Source: JAFARZ01 sp035651595 (lineage in GTDB: Bacteria > Actinomycetota > Actinomycetes > Streptosporangiales > Streptosporangiaceae). Taken from it: 64,000 nucleotides of DNA. Position 1 is the first letter of the stretch. The number at the start of each line of letters is the position of its first letter. The notes beneath the pieces were generated by a model. The model saw only the letters and a program-made list of their open reading frames with translations. It was not told the origin of the DNA and searched no databases. Location: NCBI GenBank assembly GCA_035651595.1, contig DASRFJ010000169.1:1-64000 (forward strand), in the 5' to 3' direction. Made by a program: the position numbers and the translations under genes. Positions 33,150 to 41,858 of the stretch are shown piece by piece.

Positions 33150-34180
33150 TGGCCGGCTCCGCTTGCGGGGCCGGCCGTGGACTCACGGACGATAAGCTCG
33201 GTGGCCAGCTCGACCCTGGTGGACGGCAGCGGCAGGCCGTCGATCAGCTCGCCCAGCATCTGCGCGGCGGCCAGGCCCATCTCGGCCAGCGGCTGGCGCA
33301 CCGTGGTCAACGGCGGCGACACCCAGCGGGCCACCGGCAGGTCGTCGAAGCCGACCACGGACAGGTCCTGCGGTACCCGGAGCCCGCGCTGGCGGGCGGC
33401 CTCGTACACGCCGAACGCCTGCTCGTCGTTGCCGGCGAAGATCGCGGTCGGCGGGTCCGCGAGGCCGAGCAGTTCGCTCGCGCGGCTGAAGCCGCCCTCG
33501 TGCCGGAAGTCGCCGTTGCGCAACAGATCCGGATCGAATTTGATGCCCTCGCGTTCGAGCGCCGACCGGTATCCGTCCGCCCTGGCCCGGCTGCACAGGT
33601 GATCGGCCGGCCCGGTGATCGCGCCGATCCGCCGGTGCCCGAGGCTGAGCAGGTGCTCGGTGGCTGCCAGGCCGCCGGCCCAGTTCGTCGCGCCGACGCT
33701 CGGCAGGTCCGGCGGCGGCGGGTTCACCGGATCGACCACGACCAGCGGCAGCCCCGCACCACGCAGCTGCTCCAGCTGCGCTCTGGTCAGCTCCGACGTC
33801 ACCAGGATCACTCCGTCGGTCTCGTGGCTGGCCAGTCCGCTGGTCCAGCTGGCCGGCCGGGCGTTGCCGTGCCGCACGGCGGACACCGCCACCCCGGTCT
33901 CATGTGCCGCGCCCCACGCCTCGACGCCGCGCAGGATCTCCACCGCCCACGGGCTGTCCAGCCCCGCGAGCACCAGGTCGACCAGACCGGACTTGCGGCG
34001 CTTGCGCCCGGCGGTACGGGTGTAGTGGTGCAGGTCCAACAGCTGTTCCACCCGGGCGCGCGTCGCGGCCGCGACGTCAGGTCGCCCGTTCACCACCTTG
34101 GAGACGGTCGGCAGCGACACCCCGGCCTGGGCCGCGATCTCCGCGAGCGTCGTCCTCGTCTCTTGTCCTCCGGCTGCCAC
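33146..34180 (-). CDS. LacI-family repressor of the GH3/CUT1 module
   Basis: 344 residues from GTG 34180. The DNA-binding domain reads TTLAEIAAQAGVSLPTVSKV with the hinge region NGRPDVAAATRARV; the effector domain ends with VVGFDDLPVARWVSPPLTTV. It overlaps the downstream GH3 gene by 4 bases and diverges from the CUT1 binding-protein gene. A palindrome CGAAACAATTTCG lies 24 bases upstream of its start. It most likely represses both arms until an imported sugar binds. Confidence 0.9.
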   Translation of the reverse strand: MAAGGQETRTTLAEIAAQAGVSLPTVSKVVNGRPDVAAATRARVEQLLDLHHYTRTAGRKRRKSGLVDLVLAGLDSPWAVEILRGVEAWGAAHETGVAVSAVRHGNARPASWTSGLASHETDGVILVTSELTRAQLEQLRGAGLPLVVVDPVNPPPPDLPSVGATNWAGGLAATEHLLSLGHRRIGAITGPADHLCSRARADGYRSALEREGIKFDPDLLRNGDFRHEGGFSRASELLGLADPPTAIFAGNDEQAFGVYEAARQRGLRVPQDLSVVGFDDLPVARWVSPPLTTVRQPLAEMGLAAAQMLGELIDGLPLPSTRVELATELIVRESTAGPASGAGQ

Positions 34181-34203
34181 GCGACCCCTCCGAGTTCGAG
34201 CCC

Positions 34204-34216
34204 CGAAACAATTTCG
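34204..34216. promoter_or_regulatory. LacI-type operator CGAAACAATTTCG
   Basis: Perfect 5-bp arms CGAAA and TTTCG around CAA. This resembles the GAAANTTTC-type sites bound by several actinobacterial sugar repressors. It lies in the divergent gap of the LacI-GH3 and CUT1 units. Confidence 0.65.
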
Positions 34217-34354
34217 ATATCGGAATCGTAACCTATCGCACCGTTAATCCCGTGTCCACCATGCTAGTTAGCTGAGTAACAGTGCGGACACAGGTGCTTG
34301 ACCGAACTCGTGGTGAATCTTACGATTGCCACACACTCCGAAATATTGCCAAAA

Positions 34355-34377
34355 CTTTCGAAGCGCTGAATTTCGAA
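34355..34377. promoter_or_regulatory. Second TTTCGAA-containing operator candidate
   Basis: CTTTCGAAG (34355-34363) and GAATTTCGAA (34368-34377) lie 13 bases apart, upstream of the CUT1 binding-protein gene (start 34444). They share the TTTCG half-site of the operator at 34204-34216. Probably a promoter-proximal binding site of the same repressor. Confidence 0.4.
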
Positions 34378-34443
34378 GCACGGTCGGCAGCAGCCGCCCT
34401 CACCTCGGCCCTGTGGCCGACGTTCTCAGGAGATGACCCACAC

Positions 34444-35769
34444 ATGCGGATCAACCCGAAGGTTGCCGCCATCTCGGTGGCGGCGACGATGAGTCTCGCA
34501 ATCGCCGCGTGCAGCAGCAGCGGTGGCAGCAGCAGTACCAACAACGCGGGCAGCGGCAGCACATCGAGCAGCGGCTCCACAGCCAAGATCACCCTCACGT
34601 GGCAGAACAACGGCACCTCCCAGCCGCTCCTGGGCATCTGGCAGGCTGTCGTCACCGGGTTCCACGCGGCGCACCCGAACATCACGATCGCGAACAATCC
34701 GATGCAGAACGAACTGTTCAAGACCAAGATTCCGATCGAGCTGAAGTCGGACAACCCGCCGGACATCTACCAGCAGTGGGGCGGCGGCGCCGAGGCCACC
34801 CAGATCCAGTCGGGCAAGCTGACCAACCTCACCCAGTACGTGTCGAGCTGGATCGGGATGGTCGGCAAGGCGGCCGCTGGCTGGCAGGTCAACGGGCAGC
34901 AGTACGGCGTGCCGTACGACCAGCACGTGGTCGGCTTCTGGTACCGCAAGGACCTGTTCGCCAAGGCCGGCATCACCACGACGCCGACCACCATCCCCCA
35001 GCTCATATCCGACGACGCCCAGCTCAAGGCCCATGGCATTGCCCCGATGGGCCTCGGCGGCCAGTCGCAGTGGCCCGACGCGTTCTGGTGGGAGTACTTC
35101 GCGGTCAGGGAATGTCCAGAGTCGGTCGTCAACCAGGCCATGACCTCGCAGAACCTGAGCGCGCCATGCTTCTCCAAGGCGACAACGGACCTCACCTCGT
35201 TCATGGCGACAAACCCGTTCGAGGCGGGATTCAACGGCGTCGCGGCGCAGAGCAGCCCGACCAGCTCCGCGGGCCTGCTGGCCAACGGCAAGGTGGCGAT
35301 GGAACTCCAGGGTGACTGGGAGCCTGGTGAGGTCCTTGGCGACACCACCAACAAGAACATCGACTCCCTGCTCGGCTGGTTCCCGTTCCCGGCCATTCCC
35401 GGCGGCCAGGGTCCGGCGTCCGCGGTGCTCGGCGGCGGCGACGGCTGGTCGTGCACCACCGGAGCGGCGGAGCCGGCGTGCGCCGAGTTCCTCCAGTACA
35501 TCGACAGCACCGCGGTACAGCAGCAGCTGGTGACGAAGGCGAGCATCGGCATTCCGGCGAACCCCGCCGCGGAGAGCGCGATCACCAGCCCGGCAGTGAA
35601 GGCGGCCGCGCAGGCACATGACAACGCCGCCTATGTCGCCGGGTACTTCGACCAGGCCCTGCCGACCAACCCCGGCCTGGCGCTGGACGCCGCGCTCGCC
35701 AACTTCTTCGCGGGCAAGGGTAACAACTCGACGATCATCAACTCCGTGAGTTCCAGCTCGGGCCACTGA
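34444..35769 (+). CDS. CUT1-type sugar-binding lipoprotein
   Basis: 441 residues from ATG 34444; the frame is open upstream to 34282, but the lipoprotein signal MRINPKVAAISVAATMSLAIAAC (lipid Cys23) begins here and AGGAG lies 13 bases before. After a Ser/Gly linker comes an SBP_bac_1 domain: FHAAHPNITIANNPMQNELFKTKI, PDIYQQWGGG, and VPYDQHVVGFWYRKDLFAKAGI. It collects an oligosaccharide for the two permeases that follow (ATG overlap at 35769). The adjoining GH3 suggests beta-glucosides or xylosides. Confidence 0.9.
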   Translation: MRINPKVAAISVAATMSLAIAACSSSGGSSSTNNAGSGSTSSSGSTAKITLTWQNNGTSQPLLGIWQAVVTGFHAAHPNITIANNPMQNELFKTKIPIELKSDNPPDIYQQWGGGAEATQIQSGKLTNLTQYVSSWIGMVGKAAAGWQVNGQQYGVPYDQHVVGFWYRKDLFAKAGITTTPTTIPQLISDDAQLKAHGIAPMGLGGQSQWPDAFWWEYFAVRECPESVVNQAMTSQNLSAPCFSKATTDLTSFMATNPFEAGFNGVAAQSSPTSSAGLLANGKVAMELQGDWEPGEVLGDTTNKNIDSLLGWFPFPAIPGGQGPASAVLGGGDGWSCTTGAAEPACAEFLQYIDSTAVQQQLVTKASIGIPANPAAESAITSPAVKAAAQAHDNAAYVAGYFDQALPTNPGLALDAALANFFAGKGNNSTIINSVSSSSGH

Positions 35770-36743
35770 TGGCCCGCGGCATCGAAGTAGCGGCCCCGCC
35801 GGAGATCGCGTCCGGCGGGGTCCCGCCACGAAAGCCTCGGCAGCGGAGCAGCCGGCGCAAGCGCATCGAGCTGACCGTGCTGCTCGTCCCGCCGCTGGCG
35901 CTGTTCATCGGGTTCGTCATCGTCCCGATGGTCTTCGCCGTCTGGTACAGCCTGTACAACTGGAATGGCTACGGCCCGCTGACCGACTTCATCGGCCTGC
36001 AGAATTACCGGGGCGTGCTCACCGGTCAGGTCTTCCACCAGGCTCTGGTGCACAACGTGATCATCGCCGTCTTGTCGGTGGTGATCCAGTTGCCGATCAG
36101 CATCGGGCTCGCGCTGCTGCTGAACCGCCGGATGCGCGGCCGGGGCGCGTTGCGGCTCGCCGTGTTCACGCCGTACGTGCTGTCCCAGGCCACCAGCGCG
36201 GTGATGTGGCTGATGCTGCTGTCGCACGGCGGGCCCGTGGACGCGCTGCTCAAGTCGGCGGGCCTCGGCGCCCTGGTCCACTTCTGGCTGGCCAGCACCT
36301 CCCTCGTGCTGTACTCGCTGTTCTTCGTCGTTTCCTGGCAGTTCATCGGCTTCGGCATCGTCCTGCTGCTGGCCGGCCTGCAAGGCATCCCGCCCGAGTT
36401 GCGCGAGGCGGCGGCGATCGACGGCGCCACGGCGTGGCAGGCGACGCGCCGGGTGGTGCTCCCGCTGCTCGGCCCCACGATCCGGATCTGGATCTTCCTG
36501 GCGGTCATCGGCTCGCTTCAGCTGTTCGACATCGTGTGGATCATGACGCTGGGCGGCCCCGCGGACTCCTCGCAGACGATGCTCACGTACCTGTACTTCA
36601 ACGGCGTCGAGCGCACCCAGTTCGGGTACGGCGCCACGATTTCCGTGGTGCTGTTCGTCATCTCGTTCGTGTTCGCGCTGGTCTACCAGCGATACGCGCT
36701 GCGCCGGGACACCGCCGGCGCCCTGACCAGGGCGGTCCAATGA
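35769..36743 (+). CDS. CUT1-type sugar ABC permease (MalF-like)
   Basis: 324 residues from ATG 35769, whose A is the last base of the previous stop. After a 35-residue basic N-terminus come six helices and the EAA loop ELREAAAIDGATAWQATRRVVLPLLGPT. FDIVWIMTLGGPADSSQTMLTYLYF is a typical late loop. It forms the channel with the MalG-like partner. There is no ATPase gene in the operon, so a shared MsiK-type ATPase encoded elsewhere is expected. Confidence 0.92.
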   Translation: MARGIEVAAPPEIASGGVPPRKPRQRSSRRKRIELTVLLVPPLALFIGFVIVPMVFAVWYSLYNWNGYGPLTDFIGLQNYRGVLTGQVFHQALVHNVIIAVLSVVIQLPISIGLALLLNRRMRGRGALRLAVFTPYVLSQATSAVMWLMLLSHGGPVDALLKSAGLGALVHFWLASTSLVLYSLFFVVSWQFIGFGIVLLLAGLQGIPPELREAAAIDGATAWQATRRVVLPLLGPTIRIWIFLAVIGSLQLFDIVWIMTLGGPADSSQTMLTYLYFNGVERTQFGYGATISVVLFVISFVFALVYQRYALRRDTAGALTRAVQ

Positions 36744-37600
36744 GCGAACTAGCACTGCGCAGGACCGCTGTCCGCGTACGCCGCACCTGGCTCACCCGGC
36801 CCGCGATCTACCTGGTGATCCTGATCGTGCTGGCGATCACGCTGGTACCGATGCTCTACCTGATCCTGAGCGGCTTCCGTACCACGGGCCAGCTGGGCAC
36901 GAACCCGAACGGGCTGCCGCATCCGTGGGTATGGTCCAACTACGCCTCGATCCTGCGGTCCGCGGTGTTCTGGCAGGCGGTCGAGAACAGCGCGATCATC
37001 GCCGTGGTGGCGACCGGACTCGCGGTGGTGCTCGGCTCGATGGCCGCCTTCGCGCTCTCCCGCTACGACTTCCGCGGGCGCGAGGGCCTCTACCTCCTGT
37101 TCGTCGCCGGGCTGCTGTTCCCGCTCAACACCGCGGCGTTGCCGCTGTTCCTGATGCTGCAGAAGATCGGCCTCAACGACAACGTGTTCGGCGTGGCGCT
37201 GCCGGAGGCGGCGTTCTCGCTGCCGGTCACGATCATCATCCTGCGTCCGTTCATGCGCGCCATCCCAGGTGAGCTGCAGGACGCGGCGACCGTGGACGGT
37301 GCCACCCGGATCCGGTTCTTCGTCCGGATCCTGCTCCCGCTGTCCCAGCCCGCCCTGGTGACCGTGGGCATCCTGGCGTTCGTGACGAGCTGGAACACCT
37401 ACCTGCTGCCGCTGATCGTGTTCAGCACGCCCTCGCACTACACGTTGCCGCTGGCGGTGGCGATGTTCCAGTCGCAGTACAGCACGGACACCGCGAAGGT
37501 CTTCGCCTACACGGCCCTGTCCATGATCCCCGCGCTGGCCATCTTCACCTTCGCCCAGCGCCAGCTGGTAGGCGGCCTAGTCGGCGCCATCCGCGGCTAG
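36740..37600 (+). CDS. CUT1-type sugar ABC permease (MalG-like)
   Basis: 286 residues from ATG 36740 (ATGA overlap with the upstream permease). MalG-like with six helices; the first follows RTWLTRPAIYLVILIVLAIT, and the EAA loop reads PGELQDAATVDGATRIRFFVRILLPLSQP. It completes the sugar channel. No ATPase follows; the operon ends here and a 306-base gap with repeat remnants comes next. Confidence 0.92.
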   Translation: MSELALRRTAVRVRRTWLTRPAIYLVILIVLAITLVPMLYLILSGFRTTGQLGTNPNGLPHPWVWSNYASILRSAVFWQAVENSAIIAVVATGLAVVLGSMAAFALSRYDFRGREGLYLLFVAGLLFPLNTAALPLFLMLQKIGLNDNVFGVALPEAAFSLPVTIIILRPFMRAIPGELQDAATVDGATRIRFFVRILLPLSQPALVTVGILAFVTSWNTYLLPLIVFSTPSHYTLPLAVAMFQSQYSTDTAKVFAYTALSMIPALAIFTFAQRQLVGGLVGAIRG

Positions 37601-37685
37601 CTCGAGGCCGGCAAGGGTGGACCCTGATCCGAATTGCGTGCGCGTGGCCGTGCCGGCCGCCGGGTGCTGGCGGCGTGCGCGCCGC

Positions 37686-37797
37686 CTGTGCCTGGAGTGC
37701 ACTGTGCGGCTGCCGGGATAGGAGCGCGCCGGCAGTCCCGTCAGCAACCGACGCAGATCGAGCCAGCCGCTGACCCACCGTAAGTGTCCGCAATGAT
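37686..37797. repeat. Decayed, inverted copy of the 364-bp repeat element
   Basis: Bases 37686-37711 are the exact reverse complement of 46558-46583 inside the 364-bp element. Bases 37781-37797 carry the terminal-repeat end TAAGTGTCCGCAAT. The distance between the two is about 150 bases less than expected, and no opposite terminus is visible, so the copy is internally deleted and one-ended. No gene is visible in 37601-37906; this remnant is all I see there. Confidence 0.7.
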
Positions 37798-37906
37798 TTC
37801 GGACGTGCTACCCCTGCATCGACGCCCGCCCCAAGGCGAAGGGCCTGGCTCCTCCGGTAGTGAGGGAGGGATGAGAAGCCGGGCCCCCCGCGTCCGCTGG
37901 TCGCGC

Positions 37907-39127
37907 TCACCGCGCTGACCAGGCTTGCTCGTCCATGATTACCCGCTGTGATGAGGTGCCGATTAAGCCTCGATTGGGGAGCGGCTCGTCAGGCAGTTGT
38001 CGCAGGCCTCGCGGGTAGGCGTGCAGGCGTTCCGGGCCGCGCTCGGTGACCAGCAGGAGTTCCCCAGTCTGTACGCCCGCGCGGCCGTCGCGGGTCACGA
38101 CGTTGGGCTGCACGACCACGGTCATCCCAGCGGCCAGCGTGAAGTCTGGCGTCGGCAGCGGCCGCGCCGGAGACGGCACGACCGGCGGGAGGTAGCCACC
38201 GCCGAACCCGTGCACCAGGTCGTCGATCGCCGTATAACCGGCGCCCTCGATCACATCCAGCGCCGCGCCCGCCAGCTCGGCCGCGGTGGTACCGGGCAGC
38301 AGGACGCGGGCGACGGCGTCGAACGCGGCGGTCGCGACCTCGTGGAGTTCGCAGTACAGCGCGGTGGGCGGCGCGCCGACCGTGAACGTGCGCAGCACCT
38401 GGCCCGCGTAATCCGGCGCCGCGGCCGCGCTGATCTCGCAGGTCGCGACGTCGCGCTCGCGGATCACGCGGCCCGTCGGCCACTGGGCGGGCACGGTCAG
38501 CCCGGGGTCGTCCATGCCGGTGACGCCGAGGTAGTGGATGTGGTGCATACCGCCCTGCGAGACATAGGCCTGCTCGACGCTGGCGAGGACCTGGTGATCG
38601 GTCGCTCCCGGCCGCAATGCCTCGGCCAGCGCAGCGATGGCGGCGTCGCTGAGCGCGGCGCCATGGCGCAGCGCGGCCACCTCTTCGGCGGACTTGACCA
38701 GGCGCAACGAGGCATACCCTGCGCCGAGATCCACCACGTCACCGATCTGCTCGGACAACGTCCGGTACTGGCCGAACGGCAGCGCGCCGACCACGCCGAC
38801 CCGGCCGGGCAGCGGGCCGCGCGCGGCGAGCAGGTCCAGCGCCGTGCCGATCGCCCGCGGGCCGCCGAACTCGACCTTGGTGCCGGACAGCCGCCGGGCC
38901 TGCGGCACGTGGTTGAAGAACGACACCAGCAGCACGTCGTCGTCCTCGTCCGGGGCCACGACGAGCAGCGCCTCCCGGGTGACCGGCCACCCGGTCAGCC
39001 AGGACACCGCGCTCCCCGACCGGTTCGCGCCGTACACCAGCGCGTACGGCGTCTCGGCGCGGGCCATCTCCCGGGCGAACGCCGCCCGGCGACGGCTCAT
39101 CTCGGCGACGGAGAAGCTCTCTGGCAC
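37907..39127 (-). CDS. M24 (Xaa-Pro peptidase/creatinase-fold) family protein
   Basis: 406 residues from GTG 39127, with GGAGT next to it; the frame extends to 39214 and an ATG at 39100 is possible. The N-terminal half is a creatinase/prolidase N-domain; the C-terminal half has the pita-bread fold (SAEEVAALRHGAALSDAAIAALAEALRPGATDH, MHHIHYLGVT, VVVQPNVVTRDGRAGVQTGELLLVTERG). The usual metal ligands look degraded: the GD region reads YAGQVLRTFTVG, and the His motif reads VHGFGGGYLPP. It may be a creatinase-like, metal-independent hydrolase or inactive as a peptidase. Divergent from the Clp-N protein. Confidence 0.78.
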   Translation of the reverse strand: MPESFSVAEMSRRRAAFAREMARAETPYALVYGANRSGSAVSWLTGWPVTREALLVVAPDEDDDVLLVSFFNHVPQARRLSGTKVEFGGPRAIGTALDLLAARGPLPGRVGVVGALPFGQYRTLSEQIGDVVDLGAGYASLRLVKSAEEVAALRHGAALSDAAIAALAEALRPGATDHQVLASVEQAYVSQGGMHHIHYLGVTGMDDPGLTVPAQWPTGRVIRERDVATCEISAAAAPDYAGQVLRTFTVGAPPTALYCELHEVATAAFDAVARVLLPGTTAAELAGAALDVIEGAGYTAIDDLVHGFGGGYLPPVVPSPARPLPTPDFTLAAGMTVVVQPNVVTRDGRAGVQTGELLLVTERGPERLHAYPRGLRQLPDEPLPNRGLIGTSSQRVIMDEQAWSAR

Positions 39128-39153
39128 ACTCCGAATGGTGGCAGAACCGAGCG

Positions 39154-40431
39154 GTGTCCCGGACCAGGTATGCGATCTGCTGGGCGTGCGGCGCGGCGAG
39201 ATCGTCACACTCAAGGACCGGGCTGGCCTACGAGCACGCCCGCGGCTGGCCGCTCAGCGACCTGGAGGAAGCCGCCTTCGGACCGATGTACCACGCGTTC
39301 CGCGTGGACATGGCCGCCTGGTTCACGGAAACGGGCCGGGTGACAGATCGGGGCCAGTGCCGCAGACTGGCAGTGATGAGCGGACAGGCGGACGCGCCGG
39401 AGCCAACCGGCCAGTACCTGGCGGCGGTCCGCCGCGCCTTCCAGTTCGCGCGCGAGATGCACCACGGCTGCGGTCCGGCCGACTTTCTCGTCGGCATCGC
39501 CGGCGGCGACGGGCCGGCCGCCACCGCCCTGGGCCGGGGTCCGACGTTGCGCGCCGCCGCCACCGCGGCGACGGTCGCCGCCGGACGGGCCAGGGAGGGC
39601 GCCGGCTACCTGCACATGCAGGCACAACAAGCCGCGATGTCGCTGGCGCAAACGCTAGGCCAGCCGCCCGACGCCGAACACCTGCTCATCGCCCTCCTCG
39701 ACCAGGGCACCCCCGAGGTCAGCCAGACGCTGGCCGAGGCTGGTCTCGACCCGGCCGAGGTTCGCCGGTCTACGCTGGCCGGCATCGGCGTCCCGCCCGA
39801 TCATCCGCCCCTGCCGATGCCGCCGCTCATCCCGGCCGGCACCCTGGACCGGCCGCCCCTGGAGGTCGGCGAACTGGACGAACGCGCCTGGCGGGTGCTG
39901 CGCTGGCGGCAGGATCACCTGCCGCTGCACCGGGTGCGCGGCGCTGGCGAGGCCGCGGCACTCATCCACCTGGAGCGGGCCGCCGCCGGCCGGCTCGCCG
40001 AAAGGCTCCAGCTCGATGAGGACCAAGCCAGCTCATTGATCCGCCACCACGACGACGAGGTCCAAGCGCGCATTGCCCGCGAGCGTCCCGGCCTCGACCG
40101 GCCCCGCCAGCAGTCCCCACGTCGGCCAGGCGTCGCACCCGTCGGCTGGCCGGTGTGGTTCGGCAACCGCAGGACGGGCATGCGAGACCGCGTGTTCCGG
40201 CTACGCACGATCCGCGACTATCGCGACTGCCCCCAGCCCCAACGTCACAGACCGTCGTCGAGCTGTTGCCAGGTGATCGCGACCCGCAGCGGGTCGGTCA
40301 CGTCGACCGCGTTGAAGTCCCTGCCCCGAACAGCCATGCCCAGCGAGACATACACGCCGTCCGCGCTCAGCAGGAAGCGTTCGACCGAGATCGCCGGACC
40401 GTCGTTAGCCGTCATCCGGACAATCCAGTAA
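39154..40431 (+). CDS. Clp N-terminal-domain protein; start and end uncertain
   Basis: Residues about 90-200 match paired Clp-N repeats: FAREMHHGCGPADFLVGIAG and AQTLGQPPDAEHLLIALLDQGTPEV, the fold that binds substrates or adaptors in ClpA/ClpC. There is no AAA+ domain, so it may be an adaptor or regulator. Possible starts are GTG 39154, ATG 39286 and ATG 39376. The segment before 39220 reads more plausibly in another frame from ATG 39135 (CDLLGVRRGEIVTLKDRAGL), joining at LAYEHARGW, which hints at a one-base frameshift. The conserved part ends near 40235 (RDRVFRLRT); the remaining 65 codons run antisense into the Uma2 gene. Confidence 0.6.
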   Translation: MSRTRYAICWACGAARSSHSRTGLAYEHARGWPLSDLEEAAFGPMYHAFRVDMAAWFTETGRVTDRGQCRRLAVMSGQADAPEPTGQYLAAVRRAFQFAREMHHGCGPADFLVGIAGGDGPAATALGRGPTLRAAATAATVAAGRAREGAGYLHMQAQQAAMSLAQTLGQPPDAEHLLIALLDQGTPEVSQTLAEAGLDPAEVRRSTLAGIGVPPDHPPLPMPPLIPAGTLDRPPLEVGELDERAWRVLRWRQDHLPLHRVRGAGEAAALIHLERAAAGRLAERLQLDEDQASSLIRHHDDEVQARIARERPGLDRPRQQSPRRPGVAPVGWPVWFGNRRTGMRDRVFRLRTIRDYRDCPQPQRHRPSSSCCQVIATRSGSVTSTALKSLPRTAMPSETYTPSALSRKRSTEIAGPSLAVIRTIQ

Positions 40432-40889
40432 TGCGGGATCCCAGCGGCGGCGTATTCTGCCCGCTTGTCGCGGATATCCGTGGTGACCGAGTCGGCGGAG
40501 ACGATTTCCAGCACCACCAGGCAGTCGGCCGCATACGGCTTACGGCCCCACCTGCCCCGTTCCTCGTTGACGCACCGGTACACGGACACGTCGGGGCACC
40601 GGAAATGGAGCCTCGGCGCGTCGGCGATAAGCACGTCCACGTCGTTCGCGACGCGGTGACACGTGCCCTTGACCCGATCCGTCTCCTTGACCGCTGCCCA
40701 CAGCGAGTTGGCGAAGTTGCGTGCGATCACCTGATGGCTAGGCTCTGGTGACTCGCACCTGACCAACCAGCCGTCAACCACCTCGATGCGCTTGGAAAGC
40801 TCCTCGGGCATCCCTTGATAGACGTCGAGCGTGATTTCCGGGAGGTGCGCGAGATTCCGGAACTCCGTCCAGTCAATCGCCTCGGTCAT
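40245..40889 (-). CDS. Uma2-family (DUF820) PD-(D/E)XK nuclease-fold protein
   Basis: 214 residues from ATG 40889 (the frame is open to 40973, but that extension is not family-like). Uma2 features: MPEELSKRIEVVDGWLV, PSHQVIARNFANSLWAAV, the acidic PRLHFRCPDVSVYR, CLVVLEIVSADSVTTDIRDKRAEYAAAGIPHYWIV. The D, E and K residues are those of a restriction-endonuclease-like fold. Function is unproven; the family is common in cyanobacteria and actinomycetes and often linked with mobile or defence regions. No partner gene is evident here. Confidence 0.82.
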   Translation of the reverse strand: MTEAIDWTEFRNLAHLPEITLDVYQGMPEELSKRIEVVDGWLVRCESPEPSHQVIARNFANSLWAAVKETDRVKGTCHRVANDVDVLIADAPRLHFRCPDVSVYRCVNEERGRWGRKPYAADCLVVLEIVSADSVTTDIRDKRAEYAAAGIPHYWIVRMTANDGPAISVERFLLSADGVYVSLGMAVRGRDFNAVDVTDPLRVAITWQQLDDGL

Positions 40890-40989
40890 AGCCCGGAGTC
40901 TAACGGCAACCAGGCCGGCGGCCAGGTTGCCGCTCCGGTGGCTGAGGAATTGGGTTATACCGGCCTGCGGCACCGCTTACCCTGTCGGC

Positions 40990-41691
40990 ATGTCCGTGCT
41001 GACCGAGGCGTGGCACAAGCTCGCCGGAACCCAGCCGGTCCCGGCGGCGTGGGTGGTGGCGGCGAGCGGCGTGGCTGCGCTGGCGATCGTGTTCACGAGG
41101 CTGACGTGGCAGCTCTCCCGCAACGTGATCACGATCGCGCACGAGGGCGGGCACGCGCTGGTCTCCGTCCTCTCCGGCCGACGGCTCGAGGGGATCAGGC
41201 TGCACGCCGACACCTCGGGCGAGACGTTCTCCCGGGGCCGCCGAACCGGGCCCGGAGTGGTACTGACCGCGGCGGCCGGCTACGTCACTCCCCCGTTGCT
41301 CGGCCTCGGGTCGGCCTGGCTGCTCTCGGCCGGACACGTCACCGCGATGCTGTGGCTCGCCCTCGCGCTGCTCATCTTGACCCTGCTGGTGATCCGCAAC
41401 GCCTACGGCTTCCTGGCGGTGCTCGCCACGGGCGCCGCCGTGTTCGCGGTGAGCTGGCAGGCCCAGCCCGTGGTTCAGGCGGTGTTCGCGTACGGGTGCT
41501 CGTGGTTCCTGCTGCTCGGCGGCGTCCGGCCGGTGTTCGAGCTGGCGCGGCGCAGACGCCGCACCAGCGACGCGGACCAGCTCGGCCGGCTGACCCCGAT
41601 CCCGGCGGGCGGCTGGGTGTTCGGGTTCGCCGCGCTCGCCTTGGCCTGTGTGGCGCTGGGAGCGCGCCTGCTCGTCTCTCATATCTCCTAA
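40990..41691 (+). CDS. M50-like membrane metalloprotease
   Basis: 233 residues from ATG 40990. The HEGGH zinc motif (residues about 56-60, in NVITIAHEGGHALVSVLSGR) matches the M50B-like peptidase family common in actinomycetes; about five more hydrophobic helices follow, so it lies in the membrane. The second conserved region of site-2 proteases (NxxPxxxxDG) is replaced by less defined sequence. A role in regulated intramembrane proteolysis is possible, but no anti-sigma factor is nearby. Confidence 0.8.
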   Translation: MSVLTEAWHKLAGTQPVPAAWVVAASGVAALAIVFTRLTWQLSRNVITIAHEGGHALVSVLSGRRLEGIRLHADTSGETFSRGRRTGPGVVLTAAAGYVTPPLLGLGSAWLLSAGHVTAMLWLALALLILTLLVIRNAYGFLAVLATGAAVFAVSWQAQPVVQAVFAYGCSWFLLLGGVRPVFELARRRRRTSDADQLGRLTPIPAGGWVFGFAALALACVALGARLLVSHIS

Positions 41692-41783
41692 CGACGGTGG
41701 GCTCTACGCGCGCGAACGTGTGACTTACCGAATTTTTCCATCCCTATCTGTGCCGAAATGGTTGACCTCGCGCGGATATGGAG

Positions 41784-41799
41784 TTGACATCGTTGTCAA
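41784..41799. promoter_or_regulatory. LacI-type operator upstream of GH92
   Basis: TTGACA (41784-41789), TCGT, TGTCAA (41794-41799): a palindrome with a central CG, the classic LacI-family pattern. It lies 60 bases before the GH92 start codon. The LacI gene at the end of this operon (45224) is the likely ligand, giving autoregulation. Confidence 0.7.
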
Positions 41800-41858
41800 A
41801 GGCACAACCGAGCGAAGGCGCTCGGGCGTGCTCAGCCGCAATGGAGGGAGGACTCCAT

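Noticed and set aside
40245..40889. Uma2 protein considered as one half of a defence or toxin-antitoxin system
   Set aside because: No partner gene of matching strand and spacing is present; the Clp-N gene is convergent and unrelated.
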